A stretch of DNA of 12,902 bases from CALHKP01 sp963558075 (lineage in GTDB: Bacteria > Bacillota > Clostridia > Peptostreptococcales > Anaerovoracaceae). The notes below the pieces were generated by a model. That model had not been told where the DNA came from. It searched no databases and was given only the letters and a program-made list of their open reading frames with translations. Below are positions 1 through 7,667 of the stretch, in pieces. Both the position numbers and the translations under genes were made by a program. Positions within the stretch are counted from its first letter, which is position 1; every line of letters begins with the position of its first letter. The stretch lies in assembly GCA_963558075.1 (NCBI GenBank), contig CAUWFN010000047.1, positions 1-12,902 of the forward strand. The letters run 5' to 3'.

Positions 1-77
1 ATATAGTTAATTTCAGAGATATAAACCTTTCTTAAGATTTTCTGATTCCTAATACATAGATAGTTTCCCGTTTTCAT
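1..77 (-). CDS. Partial gene (N-terminus only), possible LytTR-domain regulator
   Basis: Twenty-five codons are open from an ATG at 75-77 to the left edge, with no stop. The start is well supported: GGAGG sits 6 bases upstream on the minus strand (around 84-88), and a plausible promoter and a tandem repeat array lie further upstream. The peptide begins MKTGNYLCIRNQKILRKVYI and continues SEINY. The pattern of a short strand, a basic turn and then an I-x-x-I-x-Y segment resembles the first two strands of LytTR DNA-binding domains, which often read like 'kvyfdeIlYIE'. If so, the protein would start directly with the DNA-binding domain, or be a stand-alone LytTR protein without an N-terminal receiver. 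That assignment is inference from 25 residues. The existence of the gene is much better supported than its family. It is separated from polC by a strong terminator, so it belongs to a different transcription unit. Confidence 0.6.
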   Translation of the reverse strand, partial: MKTGNYLCIRNQKILRKVYISEINY

Positions 78-109
78 AAATGTCCTCCATACCAAAATAT
101 AAATATCTT

Positions 110-138
110 TTTATATCATATCACGTAACAAACTTAAC
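110..138 (-). promoter_or_regulatory. Putative promoter of the left-edge gene
   Basis: On the minus strand a TATAAA hexamer (110-115) stands about 33 bases before the ATG at 77. The region 17 bases further upstream (133-138, GTTAAG) is a poor -35. TATGAT, overlapping the same stretch, is an alternative -10. A weak -35 with repeats immediately upstream would suit an activator-dependent promoter. No expression evidence is available from sequence alone. Confidence 0.4.
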
Positions 139-146
139 ATTTGCCT

Positions 147-206
147 GAAAAACAGGAATTTTGTCACGAAATCAGGAATTTTGACAGGAAAACAGGAATT
201 CGGGCA
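147..206. repeat. Three 20-bp tandem repeats (iteron-like, candidate regulator sites)
   Basis: Units lie at 147-166, 167-186 and 187-206 with an exact 20-base period. On the plus strand the invariant core is CAGGAATT, preceded by GAAA plus two bases (AA, AT and AA in the three units) and followed by TTGTCA, TTGACA or CGGGCA. On the minus strand the array lies 70-129 bases upstream of the left-edge start codon and immediately upstream of its -35 region, roughly -44 to -103 from the predicted transcript start. A period near two helical turns puts all sites on one DNA face, as expected for a dimeric or cooperative activator. LytTR regulators typically bind imperfect direct repeats about 21-22 bp apart, which is similar but not identical. 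Confidence 0.8.
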
Positions 207-259
207 AGAGGTGTGCATCAGCTTGAAATTCAATTCAGATGCCCATAAATCTGCATACT

Positions 260-290
260 AAAAACCCCGGAAGCGGTTCCCGGGGCTTTT
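260..290 (-). terminator. Rho-independent terminator, best in the polC direction
   Basis: CCCCGG (265-270) pairs with CCGGGG (280-285). The stem extends through AA/TT (271-272 with 277-278) with one bulged C at 279 and a 4-base loop. Read on the minus strand, the stem is followed directly by five T residues (264-260). On the plus strand it is followed by C and four T, so it may work weakly in both directions. It lies about 220 bases past the polC stop and is the only strong terminator seen downstream of the housekeeping operon. Confidence 0.85.
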
Positions 291-506
291 AGCTGCGATA
301 TTTAATATTAATTTAAGAAAGAACGTTCAAAAGAAATTATTACCCTATCTCCTTTTGACATTATCAAGTATAACAATCAAAAGTGACGATTCTGTAAAGA
401 ATCTTTATCCGAAATATGTAGATACGGTTACAATGTCAAGTATATATCTATCCTGTTCAAACTAAGCCTCCCGCAACTAATGTCGCGAGAATCGACCCAT
501 TAACAA
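291..506 (-). other. Gene-free polC trailer with possible small-RNA unit
   Basis: No convincing protein gene is present on either strand. The longest minus-strand possibility after polC is a 17-codon ATG frame at 308-361 without a ribosome binding site. On the minus strand a perfect TTGACA (434-439) is followed after 17 bases by TATTTC (411-416), a weak -10. Transcription from there would start near 404. It would open with a 6-bp hairpin (GATTCT/AGAATC, 388-403), pass an AAGGAG stretch (350-355) that has no start codon at a usable distance, and end at the terminator at 260-290. That would give a transcript of about 145 nt. This could be a small RNA, or simply the 3' untranslated end of the polC messenger. 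The sequence does not decide between them. Confidence 0.25.
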
Positions 507-3500
507 TTAAATTCCCATAGTAAAGAAACTTAACTGGTCTGTTTCCGGAAGACCATCAAACACTCCGTAGCTTCTGAGTGCCGTAACAGCAGTTTTGTTC
601 AGTTTTGCTCTATTTATAGCCTCTTCAACCGTATCAAAAGGCTTTTCGTTATATGCATTAACAAAGGCCTTCGCCGCCGTATCACCTACACCTTCGAGTG
701 CAACAAAAGGAAGGATAACCTTACCTTCATCGGTCCAGAATTTCAGAGCCCTTGATTTTCCAAGCTCAGGCTTTTTGAATTCATATCCTCTCGCATACAT
801 CTCATATGCCACCTCAAGAACAAGAATCTGAGCCTTTGCCTTTGGCGGAGCATTGTCGCCCATCGCATTTATTTCGTCAATTCTGTCAAGACACGCCTTT
901 GGTCCCCTCAGTATAGTATCAGCATCAAAATCAGCCGCCACGCTTGTAAAATGAGTTGCATAAAATTCTTGCGGATAATAAACCTTGTACCATGCCATTC
1001 GGAAAGACATCATAACATAAGCAACCGCATGGGCTCTCGGGAACATGTACTGGATTTTGATACATGAATCAATGTACCATTCCGGAACACCATGAGCCTT
1101 CATAACCTCAAGTTGCTCATCCTTTAGAGGCCTATTCTTTCTAACGTCCTCCATTATCTGGAATGCTGTACTGTTTTCTATTCCCTTGAGAATTAGATAG
1201 TTCATAATGTCGTCACGAGTAGAGATAACCTCTCTCATAGTAGCAACACCTGATCTTATATAATCCTGAGCATTGTTCAGCCATACATCAGTTCCGTGAG
1301 AGAAGCCCGAAATACGCACAAGGTCTGCAAACTTATCCGGCTTTGTATCGTCAAGCATCTGTCTTACAAAAGAAGTTCCAAACTCCGGTATAGCATAAGT
1401 CCCGTGAGTAAACTTGTATTCAGGATCTTTGATATCAAGGCTTTCCGTACCGTTGAAAATACTCAGAACCTTCCTATCAGTTAAGTCTACATTCAGCGGG
1501 TCGATTCCAGTCATATCCTGAAGCTGTCTAATCATAGAAGGAATGTTGTGTCCGAGAATATCAAGCTTCAAAAGGTTTTCATCTATCTTATGGTAATCAA
1601 AGTGAGTCGTCACAATATCTGACTTTGTATCATTTGCAGGCCTTTGTACAGGACAGAATTCGTAAATCTCGTGGTCATCTGGCACTATAATAATTCCGCC
1701 AGGATGCTGCCCCGTAGTCTTTTTTACACCTGTGCAACATTTTGCAAGTCTGTCCGCCTCAAATTTGTTTATCGGTCTGTTAGTCTCATCAAAGAATTTC
1801 ATCACATATCCGTAGGCCGTCTTGTCTGCAACAGTTGATACAGTTCCCGCCTTATAAACGTTTTTTTCACCAAAGATTTCACCCACGTATTTGTGAGCAG
1901 TCGCCTGATACTCACCTGCAAAGTTAAGGTCGATATCAGGTTCTTTGTCGCCCTTAAATCCAAGGAATGTAGCAAAAGGAATAGTGAAGCCGTCTCTGTT
2001 CATCATGGTACCACACTCAGGACACTCCTTCTCTGGCATATCTATTCCACAGTCATAAAGCTGCATATCTCCCCATTCTAGGTGCTTACATTTTGGACAT
2101 ATGTAATGGGGGTCAAGAGGATTTACCTCTGTAATTCCCGCCATAGTTGCAGCAAAGGATGAGCCTACAGAGCCTCGTGAACCTACGAGATAGCCGTCTT
2201 CTAGCGACTTGTGAACAAGCATCTGTGCAGATACATACATGACAGCATATCCATTACTTATAATTGAGTTAAGCTCTGTTTCTAGTCTCGATGCAATTTC
2301 CTCTGGAAGTGGATTTCCGTATAGGCTGTATGCCTTTTCCATACATGTCTTTCGGAGAGTTTCCTCAGCACCTTCAATCTTAGGAGGGAATTTTCCCTTC
2401 GGCACCGGCAAAATCTCACCAGAAATCATATCAGCAATCTTGTTCGTATTCTCAACGACGATTTTGTAAGCCGCCTCCTCGCCAAGATATGAGGAAAATT
2501 CCTCCATCATTTCCTCTGTGGTCCTCATATAGAGCCCCTGGCCATTTTCAGCATCCTTAAAACCCATACCAGCAAGTAGAATGTTTCTGTAGATTGCCGA
2601 CTCAGGCTCATCATAATGGGCATCTGTTGTCGCAACAACTGGCTTTCCAAGTTTTTCGCCGATACTTATAACACGCTTATTAAACTCTATTAGATCCTCT
2701 TTTCCAGATACAATGCCCTTATCTATCATGAACTGGTTGTTAATCAGAGGCTGAATTTCTAGATAATCATAAAACTCTGCCACCTTGCAGACTTCATCAT
2801 CGGAGCATCCGGATGTAATCGCTCTGAAAACTTCACCAGCTTCACAGGCAGAGCCGATAATTAGCCCCTCCCTGTGCTCCCTGATAAGAGATTTTGGAAG
2901 ACGCGGTCTCTTGTAAAAATACTCGAGATGGGATTTAGATACTAGCTTATATATATTTTTTAGACCTTCCTGGGTTTTTGCTAAAAGAATTATATGGTTA
3001 GTATTTTTTGCCTTGTAGTCGATGCTTCCGTCATCATTTGTACAGTCACTATCATCAAATACATAGCCTTCCATTCCGTATATTATTTTTATTTCCGTTC
3101 CGCTTCCTTTGAGCTTTTTGGCTGTTTTTGCAGCGTCTGGGAAACTCTGAACAACTCCATGGTCAGTAATTGCAACAGCAGGCTGACCCCATCTTGCAGC
3201 GGTTTTTACAAGGTTTTCAACCTCATTTAGTCCGTCCATTGCGCTCATCTTGGTGTGAGCATGAAGCTCAACTCTCTTGAGTCCTTCGAAATTATCTTCT
3301 CTTTTCTTGACTTCGCCTTTTTCGATTCCCTCTATCATTACACTTACGCAGTTTTCGTATCTATCCCATTCTGCGTTTCCTGCAATTTTGAGAAAGTCTC
3401 CGTTTTTGAGAAGAGGCTCAAGCTCTGTCCATTTTTCTTCACTGAAAAAAGCTTTCGTGCAAACGGAAGTCTTTTTGTCAGTGATAAGCAGCGTAGTCAG

Positions 3501-4451
3501 CTTGCTTCCGTTTCTAGTTGTCTTAGCATCTTTGTTAAAAAGTATACCTTCAATGACTACGCTTCCGCTTTCGCTCGTCAAGCTGCCCAGCGAAACCACC
3601 TCGCCAGTAATAGCCTTGGTTCCAACGAGGCGGTTTCCCTGCGCCGGCGCATCAATATCACGCTTGCGCCGGCGGCCTCCGCGGCCGGATGGGGTAAATC
3701 CACCCTGAGCACCAGACCCGCCAAAGCCGCCCTGGCCAAAGCCGCCGTTACTAGAGCCACCGAATCCGGTGCCGCCGGAGGCGCAAGCTCCGCTGAAGCC
3801 TCCGGCATTTTGTCCGTCTCCAAAGCTGCCATTGCCAAAGCCCCCGCCCTGGGATGCTTTCGCTTCGCGAGCCTTTCTGCACTGCTCCTCGTGAGCCTTC
3901 ACAGACTCCCGTATATCATCAACTTCAGATTCTTCCCATGATTTTCTTGCACTTTCATAAACATTACTATCGTTTTGAAATTCAACCTTATAATTAAATC
4001 CAAAATACCTACGAAGAAGCTCTGCAAATCTATGAGACACCTCTGCATTTAGCCTATCTGTAATCATGTCACCTAGAGAACCTATGATAACAGTATCACC
4101 AGATATTCTGCAGTTTTCCTTGTGAATAGCCTCAGATAAAACAGAATAAGGACCATTGATAATCTTGATCATGTGCGGCACAAAAGCTTTTACAGCCTCT
4201 TCATCGCTCATAATAAGATTTTCAAACCTGTAATCAAAGCTTACGCCTTCAAGCTCTGCTATTGTACCTGTCATTATTCCAGCAATCTTCTGAGCATCTA
4301 AATACGGAATAACGAAATTGAGCCGGAGCGTAATCTCTAGCACTCCGGACTCCTGTACAAAAACTGCATCTTCAACTTCGTATTTATATTCAGATTTGTC
4401 ATATTTACCGATTGAATTCCAGTCAATCTGACTATCGAATAATTCCCTCAT
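507..4451 (-). CDS. polC: DNA polymerase III alpha subunit, PolC type, lacking the proofreading exonuclease domain
   Basis: Replicative polymerase of low-GC Gram-positives, 1314 residues; the family is usually about 1430-1460. Order: N-terminal domain (1-190), Gly/Phe-rich linker (201-260) ending in a basic run, OB fold (about 270-380), PHP domain (about 390-615), then the polymerase. In the polymerase, GSRGSVGSSF lies at 757-766, a four-Cys zinc site at C785, C788, C810 and C813, and catalytic Asp at D839, D841 (PDIDLNF) and D964 (LKLDILGHN). The C-terminus has a clamp-binding QLSFF at 1306-1310. PHP ligands visible are H397, H399, D406, H431, E461, H486, C536, D610 and H612. The DEDD exonuclease normally inserted in PHP is missing: only about 24 residues join GMEG (459-462) to HIILLAK (486-492), and no FDxET motif occurs anywhere. 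The ATG overlaps the ispG end by 20 bases, suggesting translational coupling; an AGAGG lies 12 bases upstream. It is the last gene of the operon. Confidence 0.97.
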   Translation of the reverse strand: MRELFDSQIDWNSIGKYDKSEYKYEVEDAVFVQESGVLEITLRLNFVIPYLDAQKIAGIMTGTIAELEGVSFDYRFENLIMSDEEAVKAFVPHMIKIINGPYSVLSEAIHKENCRISGDTVIIGSLGDMITDRLNAEVSHRFAELLRRYFGFNYKVEFQNDSNVYESARKSWEESEVDDIRESVKAHEEQCRKAREAKASQGGGFGNGSFGDGQNAGGFSGACASGGTGFGGSSNGGFGQGGFGGSGAQGGFTPSGRGGRRRKRDIDAPAQGNRLVGTKAITGEVVSLGSLTSESGSVVIEGILFNKDAKTTRNGSKLTTLLITDKKTSVCTKAFFSEEKWTELEPLLKNGDFLKIAGNAEWDRYENCVSVMIEGIEKGEVKKREDNFEGLKRVELHAHTKMSAMDGLNEVENLVKTAARWGQPAVAITDHGVVQSFPDAAKTAKKLKGSGTEIKIIYGMEGYVFDDSDCTNDDGSIDYKAKNTNHIILLAKTQEGLKNIYKLVSKSHLEYFYKRPRLPKSLIREHREGLIIGSACEAGEVFRAITSGCSDDEVCKVAEFYDYLEIQPLINNQFMIDKGIVSGKEDLIEFNKRVISIGEKLGKPVVATTDAHYDEPESAIYRNILLAGMGFKDAENGQGLYMRTTEEMMEEFSSYLGEEAAYKIVVENTNKIADMISGEILPVPKGKFPPKIEGAEETLRKTCMEKAYSLYGNPLPEEIASRLETELNSIISNGYAVMYVSAQMLVHKSLEDGYLVGSRGSVGSSFAATMAGITEVNPLDPHYICPKCKHLEWGDMQLYDCGIDMPEKECPECGTMMNRDGFTIPFATFLGFKGDKEPDIDLNFAGEYQATAHKYVGEIFGEKNVYKAGTVSTVADKTAYGYVMKFFDETNRPINKFEADRLAKCCTGVKKTTGQHPGGIIIVPDDHEIYEFCPVQRPANDTKSDIVTTHFDYHKIDENLLKLDILGHNIPSMIRQLQDMTGIDPLNVDLTDRKVLSIFNGTESLDIKDPEYKFTHGTYAIPEFGTSFVRQMLDDTKPDKFADLVRISGFSHGTDVWLNNAQDYIRSGVATMREVISTRDDIMNYLILKGIENSTAFQIMEDVRKNRPLKDEQLEVMKAHGVPEWYIDSCIKIQYMFPRAHAVAYVMMSFRMAWYKVYYPQEFYATHFTSVAADFDADTILRGPKACLDRIDEINAMGDNAPPKAKAQILVLEVAYEMYARGYEFKKPELGKSRALKFWTDEGKVILPFVALEGVGDTAAKAFVNAYNEKPFDTVEEAINRAKLNKTAVTALRSYGVFDGLPETDQLSFFTMGI

Positions 4452-5490
4452 GTTTTCTAATAACCTCTATCAATTCATCCGCGATGTCTTTTTCGTCTAC
4501 AGTTTTAAGGATTTCCCCTTTCTGGAAAATGACACCTTTGCCCTGACCTCCAGCAACGCCGAAATCAGCTTCCTTTGCCTCTCCTGGGCCGTTTACAATA
4601 CATCCCATTACAGCAACCTTAAGGCCCGATGAGATTCCTGATTTTGACAGTCTCTCGTCAACCTCCTCTGCAAGCCCCTGAAGATCTATCTTTGTTCTTC
4701 CACATGTAGGACATGAAACTAGGTTGTATGGCATCGGTCTCATACCTACTGTCTCTAGAATTTCCTTTGCAAAATAAACCTCTTCTACAGGGTCTGCTGT
4801 TAGCGAAACTCGCATAGTATCACCAATGCCTGCAAGAAGAAGTGCACCAATTCCAATTCCTGACTTGAGCTTTCCACGTCTTACAGTTCCAGCCTCTGTG
4901 ATTCCTATATGAATAGGATGATCAGTCTTATCTGCAAGAATCTTATGAGCATCAAAATTCATCTTAACGTCAGATGATTTGATTGAAATTACAAGATTAT
5001 CATATCCCATATCTTCTATAAGTTTTAGATTGTTAAGAGCGCTTTCTGCAAGACCTTCTGCCGTAACTCCGCCATATTTTTCTAGTACAGGCTTTTCTAG
5101 TGAACCTGAGTTTACACCAACCCTAATTGGGATATTCTTTGCTTTTGCAGCTTTAACAACGGCTCTAACTCTATCTTCACTTCCGATGTTTCCTGGGTTG
5201 ATTCTTATTTTATCAGCACCTGCTTCTATTGCGGCAATAGCAAGTCTATAATCAAAATGTATATCTGCAACAAGCGGGCAGTCTGTTTCTTTTCTCACTT
5301 CTGCAAGAACCTCTGCCGCCTCCATATCCGGAACTGCAATTCTTACGATTTCACAGCCCGCATCCTGAAGCTCTCTTATCTGTTTGAGTAGAGCTTCTTT
5401 GTCGTGTGAGCTTACATTTGCCATCGACTGTATTGCAACAGGTGCACCTGCACCTATCTTTACGTTTCTAATTAATACTGATTTACTCAT
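4432..5490 (-). CDS. ispG: 4-hydroxy-3-methylbut-2-enyl diphosphate synthase
   Basis: IspG (GcpE) performs the penultimate step of the MEP isoprenoid pathway, reductively converting the cyclic diphosphate MEcPP to HMBPP with a [4Fe-4S] cluster. The protein has 352 residues, the normal size for the bacterial form without the plant insert. The N-terminal TIM-barrel-like part includes VAIQSM at 18-23 and RINPGN at 96-101. The cluster cysteines are C260 and C263 (SCPTCGRT) and C297 (MGCIVNGPGE), with E304 as the usual fourth ligand. After QSM the common TNT motif is replaced by ANVSSHD, a mild deviation. The start overlaps the rseP stop by four bases (ATGA), and the end overlaps polC. Together with dxr two genes upstream it feeds UppS with precursors. 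Confidence 0.97.
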   Translation of the reverse strand: MSKSVLIRNVKIGAGAPVAIQSMANVSSHDKEALLKQIRELQDAGCEIVRIAVPDMEAAEVLAEVRKETDCPLVADIHFDYRLAIAAIEAGADKIRINPGNIGSEDRVRAVVKAAKAKNIPIRVGVNSGSLEKPVLEKYGGVTAEGLAESALNNLKLIEDMGYDNLVISIKSSDVKMNFDAHKILADKTDHPIHIGITEAGTVRRGKLKSGIGIGALLLAGIGDTMRVSLTADPVEEVYFAKEILETVGMRPMPYNLVSCPTCGRTKIDLQGLAEEVDERLSKSGISSGLKVAVMGCIVNGPGEAKEADFGVAGGQGKGVIFQKGEILKTVDEKDIADELIEVIRKHEGIIR

Positions 5491-6497
5491 GTTAACAACC
5501 TCACAATATCATTCCACGTTACGAATATAGCAAAAGCTATGATAAGCATAAATCCTATACTATGAATTCTGCCTTCCATTTCGTCTGTTATTGCTTTTCC
5601 TGTAATCATTCTGATAAAGATAAACAGTATCCTTCCACCATCAAGAGCAGGCAGCGGAAGAAGGTTAAACAGCGCAAGGTTAATGCTTATCAAGCCTACG
5701 AGATTCATGTAATAAAGGAATCCATAATCTGATGTATCGTTTACAGCACTTATTATTCCAACAGGCCCGCTGACACTATCTCTAAAATTGCCGCTTTTGA
5801 ATATATTTGCAAGAGCATCAAAAATTGAACCTGTCATTCTCCATGTGATAATCGCACCATTTTTCACTGCCAGAATCGGGTTATGATCAAGCTTTGAGTT
5901 TATACCCACCATATATCTTTCTGTCTCTTTGTCATATACAGGAACTATGCTCTTCTCGAGCTCCTTTCCATCTCTTGAGACAGTTATACTTACAGCCTCT
6001 CCTTCTTTGACCGTAGAAATTTTCTCTATAACATCCTGCCAAGATTTTGTTCTTTCATTTTCGACAGCTACAATCTCGTCTCCACCTTTGATTCCAGCTT
6101 CGTATGCAGGACTTCCTTCTATGGTTTTTTCAAGAGTTGTTGTAGGCATTCCGCTTATTCCAACAAGAACAGAGTAAATGATAACTGCAATCAGTATATT
6201 CATCGCAGCACCTGCTGCCATTATTATTAGCTTCTGCCACCACTTCTTGTTATTTAGAGCTCTTTCATTTTCTGTTTCACTCTTTTCGTCTTCGCCTTCC
6301 ATAGCACAGTATCCACCGACCATAATTAGACGCACAGAATACAAAGTTTCCTTGCCCTGTTTCTGAAATATGGCAGGTCCCATACCAAAAGCAAATTCAT
6401 TTACCTGAACGCCGCAAGCCTTTGCTGCGATAAAATGTCCGAGCTCATGAGGAAAAATCATAAGCCCGAACATAATGATAACTAAAATTAACGTCAT
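5487..6497 (-). CDS. rseP: Site-2 intramembrane metalloprotease RseP/RasP (M50)
   Basis: Membrane zinc protease that cuts within transmembrane segments. In Firmicutes the homologue RasP degrades anti-sigma factors and cleaved signal peptides. The 336-residue protein has the zinc motif HELGH at 17-21 in the first membrane helix, a second membrane helix near 90-112, a PDZ domain about 118-190, and the third zinc ligand in the LDGGR motif (D286) within the helix near 265-295. A final helix spans about 313-335. The residue before HELGH is proline, which is noticeable but not disabling. GGGGAG lies four bases before the ATG, and the gap from dxr is nine bases. The position between dxr and ispG is the usual clostridial arrangement. 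Its substrate cannot be inferred from this window. Confidence 0.95.
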   Translation of the reverse strand: MTLILVIIMFGLMIFPHELGHFIAAKACGVQVNEFAFGMGPAIFQKQGKETLYSVRLIMVGGYCAMEGEDEKSETENERALNNKKWWQKLIIMAAGAAMNILIAVIIYSVLVGISGMPTTTLEKTIEGSPAYEAGIKGGDEIVAVENERTKSWQDVIEKISTVKEGEAVSITVSRDGKELEKSIVPVYDKETERYMVGINSKLDHNPILAVKNGAIITWRMTGSIFDALANIFKSGNFRDSVSGPVGIISAVNDTSDYGFLYYMNLVGLISINLALFNLLPLPALDGGRILFIFIRMITGKAITDEMEGRIHSIGFMLIIAFAIFVTWNDIVRLLT

Positions 6498-6506
6498 AAA
6501 ACTCCC

Positions 6507-7652
6507 CTATAAACCTAGCAGCTCTTTTGTTTTTGCTCTAGCCCAGCTATCAGCTTCTGTTATATCATCAAGTGTAACTGACTTAACCGGACTGTGAGCT
6601 TCAAGAACTTTTTCTATGTATTTTGGAATATCTGTAAATCCAATTTTTTCTTTGAGGAACATGTCCACAAGAACCTCATTTGCGGCATTCATAACAACAG
6701 GATAACTCTTTCCTGCTCTAGATGATTCATAGGCGATGTTTATACATTTGAACACCTTTGGATCTGGCTTTTCAAACGTCAAGTTTGCGCCTTCTTCGAA
6801 AAAGTTTAGACCTTTGCCGCTATATGAAAGTCTCTCTGGATATCCAAGAGCAACACTTATAGGAATTCGCATGTCAGGAAGTCCTAGCTGAGCGATCACT
6901 GATGTATCCTCAAACTCTACTGCAGAGTGAACTATGCTCTGTGGATGAACTAGAATCTGTATATCATCTAAAGGTACATCAAAAAGCCATTTTGCTTCTA
7001 TTACCTCAAGACCCTTATTCATCATTGTAGCAGAGTCTATAGTTATCTTCTGTCCCATAGTCCACTTCGGATGCTTCAGAGCTTTTGCTAACGTTACTTC
7101 TGAAAGCTCTTCTTCTGTATATCCTCTAAATGGGCCTCCTGATGCAGTCAAAAGTATTCTATTTATTTTCTTTCCCTCATTACCCATAAGACACTGGAAA
7201 ATAGCACTGTGCTCACTATCTACAGGCAGGAGCTTAACTCCATGTTTTCTAACCATATCCATTACAATTTCTCCGCCTGCGACAAGAGTTTCTTTGTTGG
7301 CAAGAGCAATATCTTTGCCCTTTTCTACTGCCCTGCATGTTGGAATAAGTCCCCTCATACCCATAAGTGAGTTTAAAAGTATATCGCTTTCATATTCAGC
7401 TGCATCTATTAGTCCTGAGCTTCCGTATGAAACGTCAAGTCCTTTATATTTTTTCTGGATTTTTATTGCATCATCCTCTGACTGAGTTACAACCATCTTA
7501 GGGTGAAACTTTGCAATCTGCTCATCCAAAAGCTTTGCGTTTTTTCCGCATGTTAGAACACTGACCTCAAATCTGTCAGGGTTTTCTGATATAACATCTA
7601 GGGCCTGCGTTCCGATTGAACCAGTACTTCCCAGTATAGCTACTTTTTTCAT
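6507..7652 (-). CDS. dxr: 1-deoxy-D-xylulose 5-phosphate reductoisomerase
   Basis: Dxr commits carbon to the MEP pathway by rearranging and reducing DXP to MEP with NADPH and a divalent metal. It is the target of fosmidomycin. The 381-residue protein begins with an NADPH-binding GSTGSIG loop at 8-14. The metal-binding motif LPVDSEHSA at 142-150 supplies D145 and E147, and E216 in the MNKGLE motif at 211-216 aligns with the third metal ligand of the E. coli enzyme. The flexible-loop region HPKWTMGQKIT lies at 194-204 and SGGPFRG at 171-177. GGAG and AAGGA lie just upstream of the ATG, and only 15 bases separate it from the cdsA stop. All expected active-site residues are present, so I expect a working enzyme. 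Confidence 0.97.
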   Translation of the reverse strand: MKKVAILGSTGSIGTQALDVISENPDRFEVSVLTCGKNAKLLDEQIAKFHPKMVVTQSEDDAIKIQKKYKGLDVSYGSSGLIDAAEYESDILLNSLMGMRGLIPTCRAVEKGKDIALANKETLVAGGEIVMDMVRKHGVKLLPVDSEHSAIFQCLMGNEGKKINRILLTASGGPFRGYTEEELSEVTLAKALKHPKWTMGQKITIDSATMMNKGLEVIEAKWLFDVPLDDIQILVHPQSIVHSAVEFEDTSVIAQLGLPDMRIPISVALGYPERLSYSGKGLNFFEEGANLTFEKPDPKVFKCINIAYESSRAGKSYPVVMNAANEVLVDMFLKEKIGFTDIPKYIEKVLEAHSPVKSVTLDDITEADSWARAKTKELLGL

Positions 7653-7667
7653 ATCCTTCTCCCAAAA

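Noticed and set aside
147..206. CRISPR array
   Set aside because: The repeats are tandem with almost no unique spacer between conserved cores, only three units are present and the period is 20 bases. This does not match repeat-spacer architecture.
308..361. 17-codon ATG frame on the minus strand downstream of polC
   Set aside because: There is no Shine-Dalgarno before the ATG; the AAGGAG is inside the frame. It is too short to support without conservation.
480..505. Terminator directly after the polC stop
   Set aside because: The GC-rich CTCGCGAC/GTTGCGGGAG segment pairs poorly and lacks a T run. The clear terminator is at 260-290.
3255..3941. Long plus-strand open frame (about 228 codons) and a second minus-strand frame opposite the GC-rich part of polC
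   Set aside because: They arise because the Gly-rich polC segment is GC-rich and poor in stop codons. They have no ribosome binding site and lie entirely within the well-supported polC frame.
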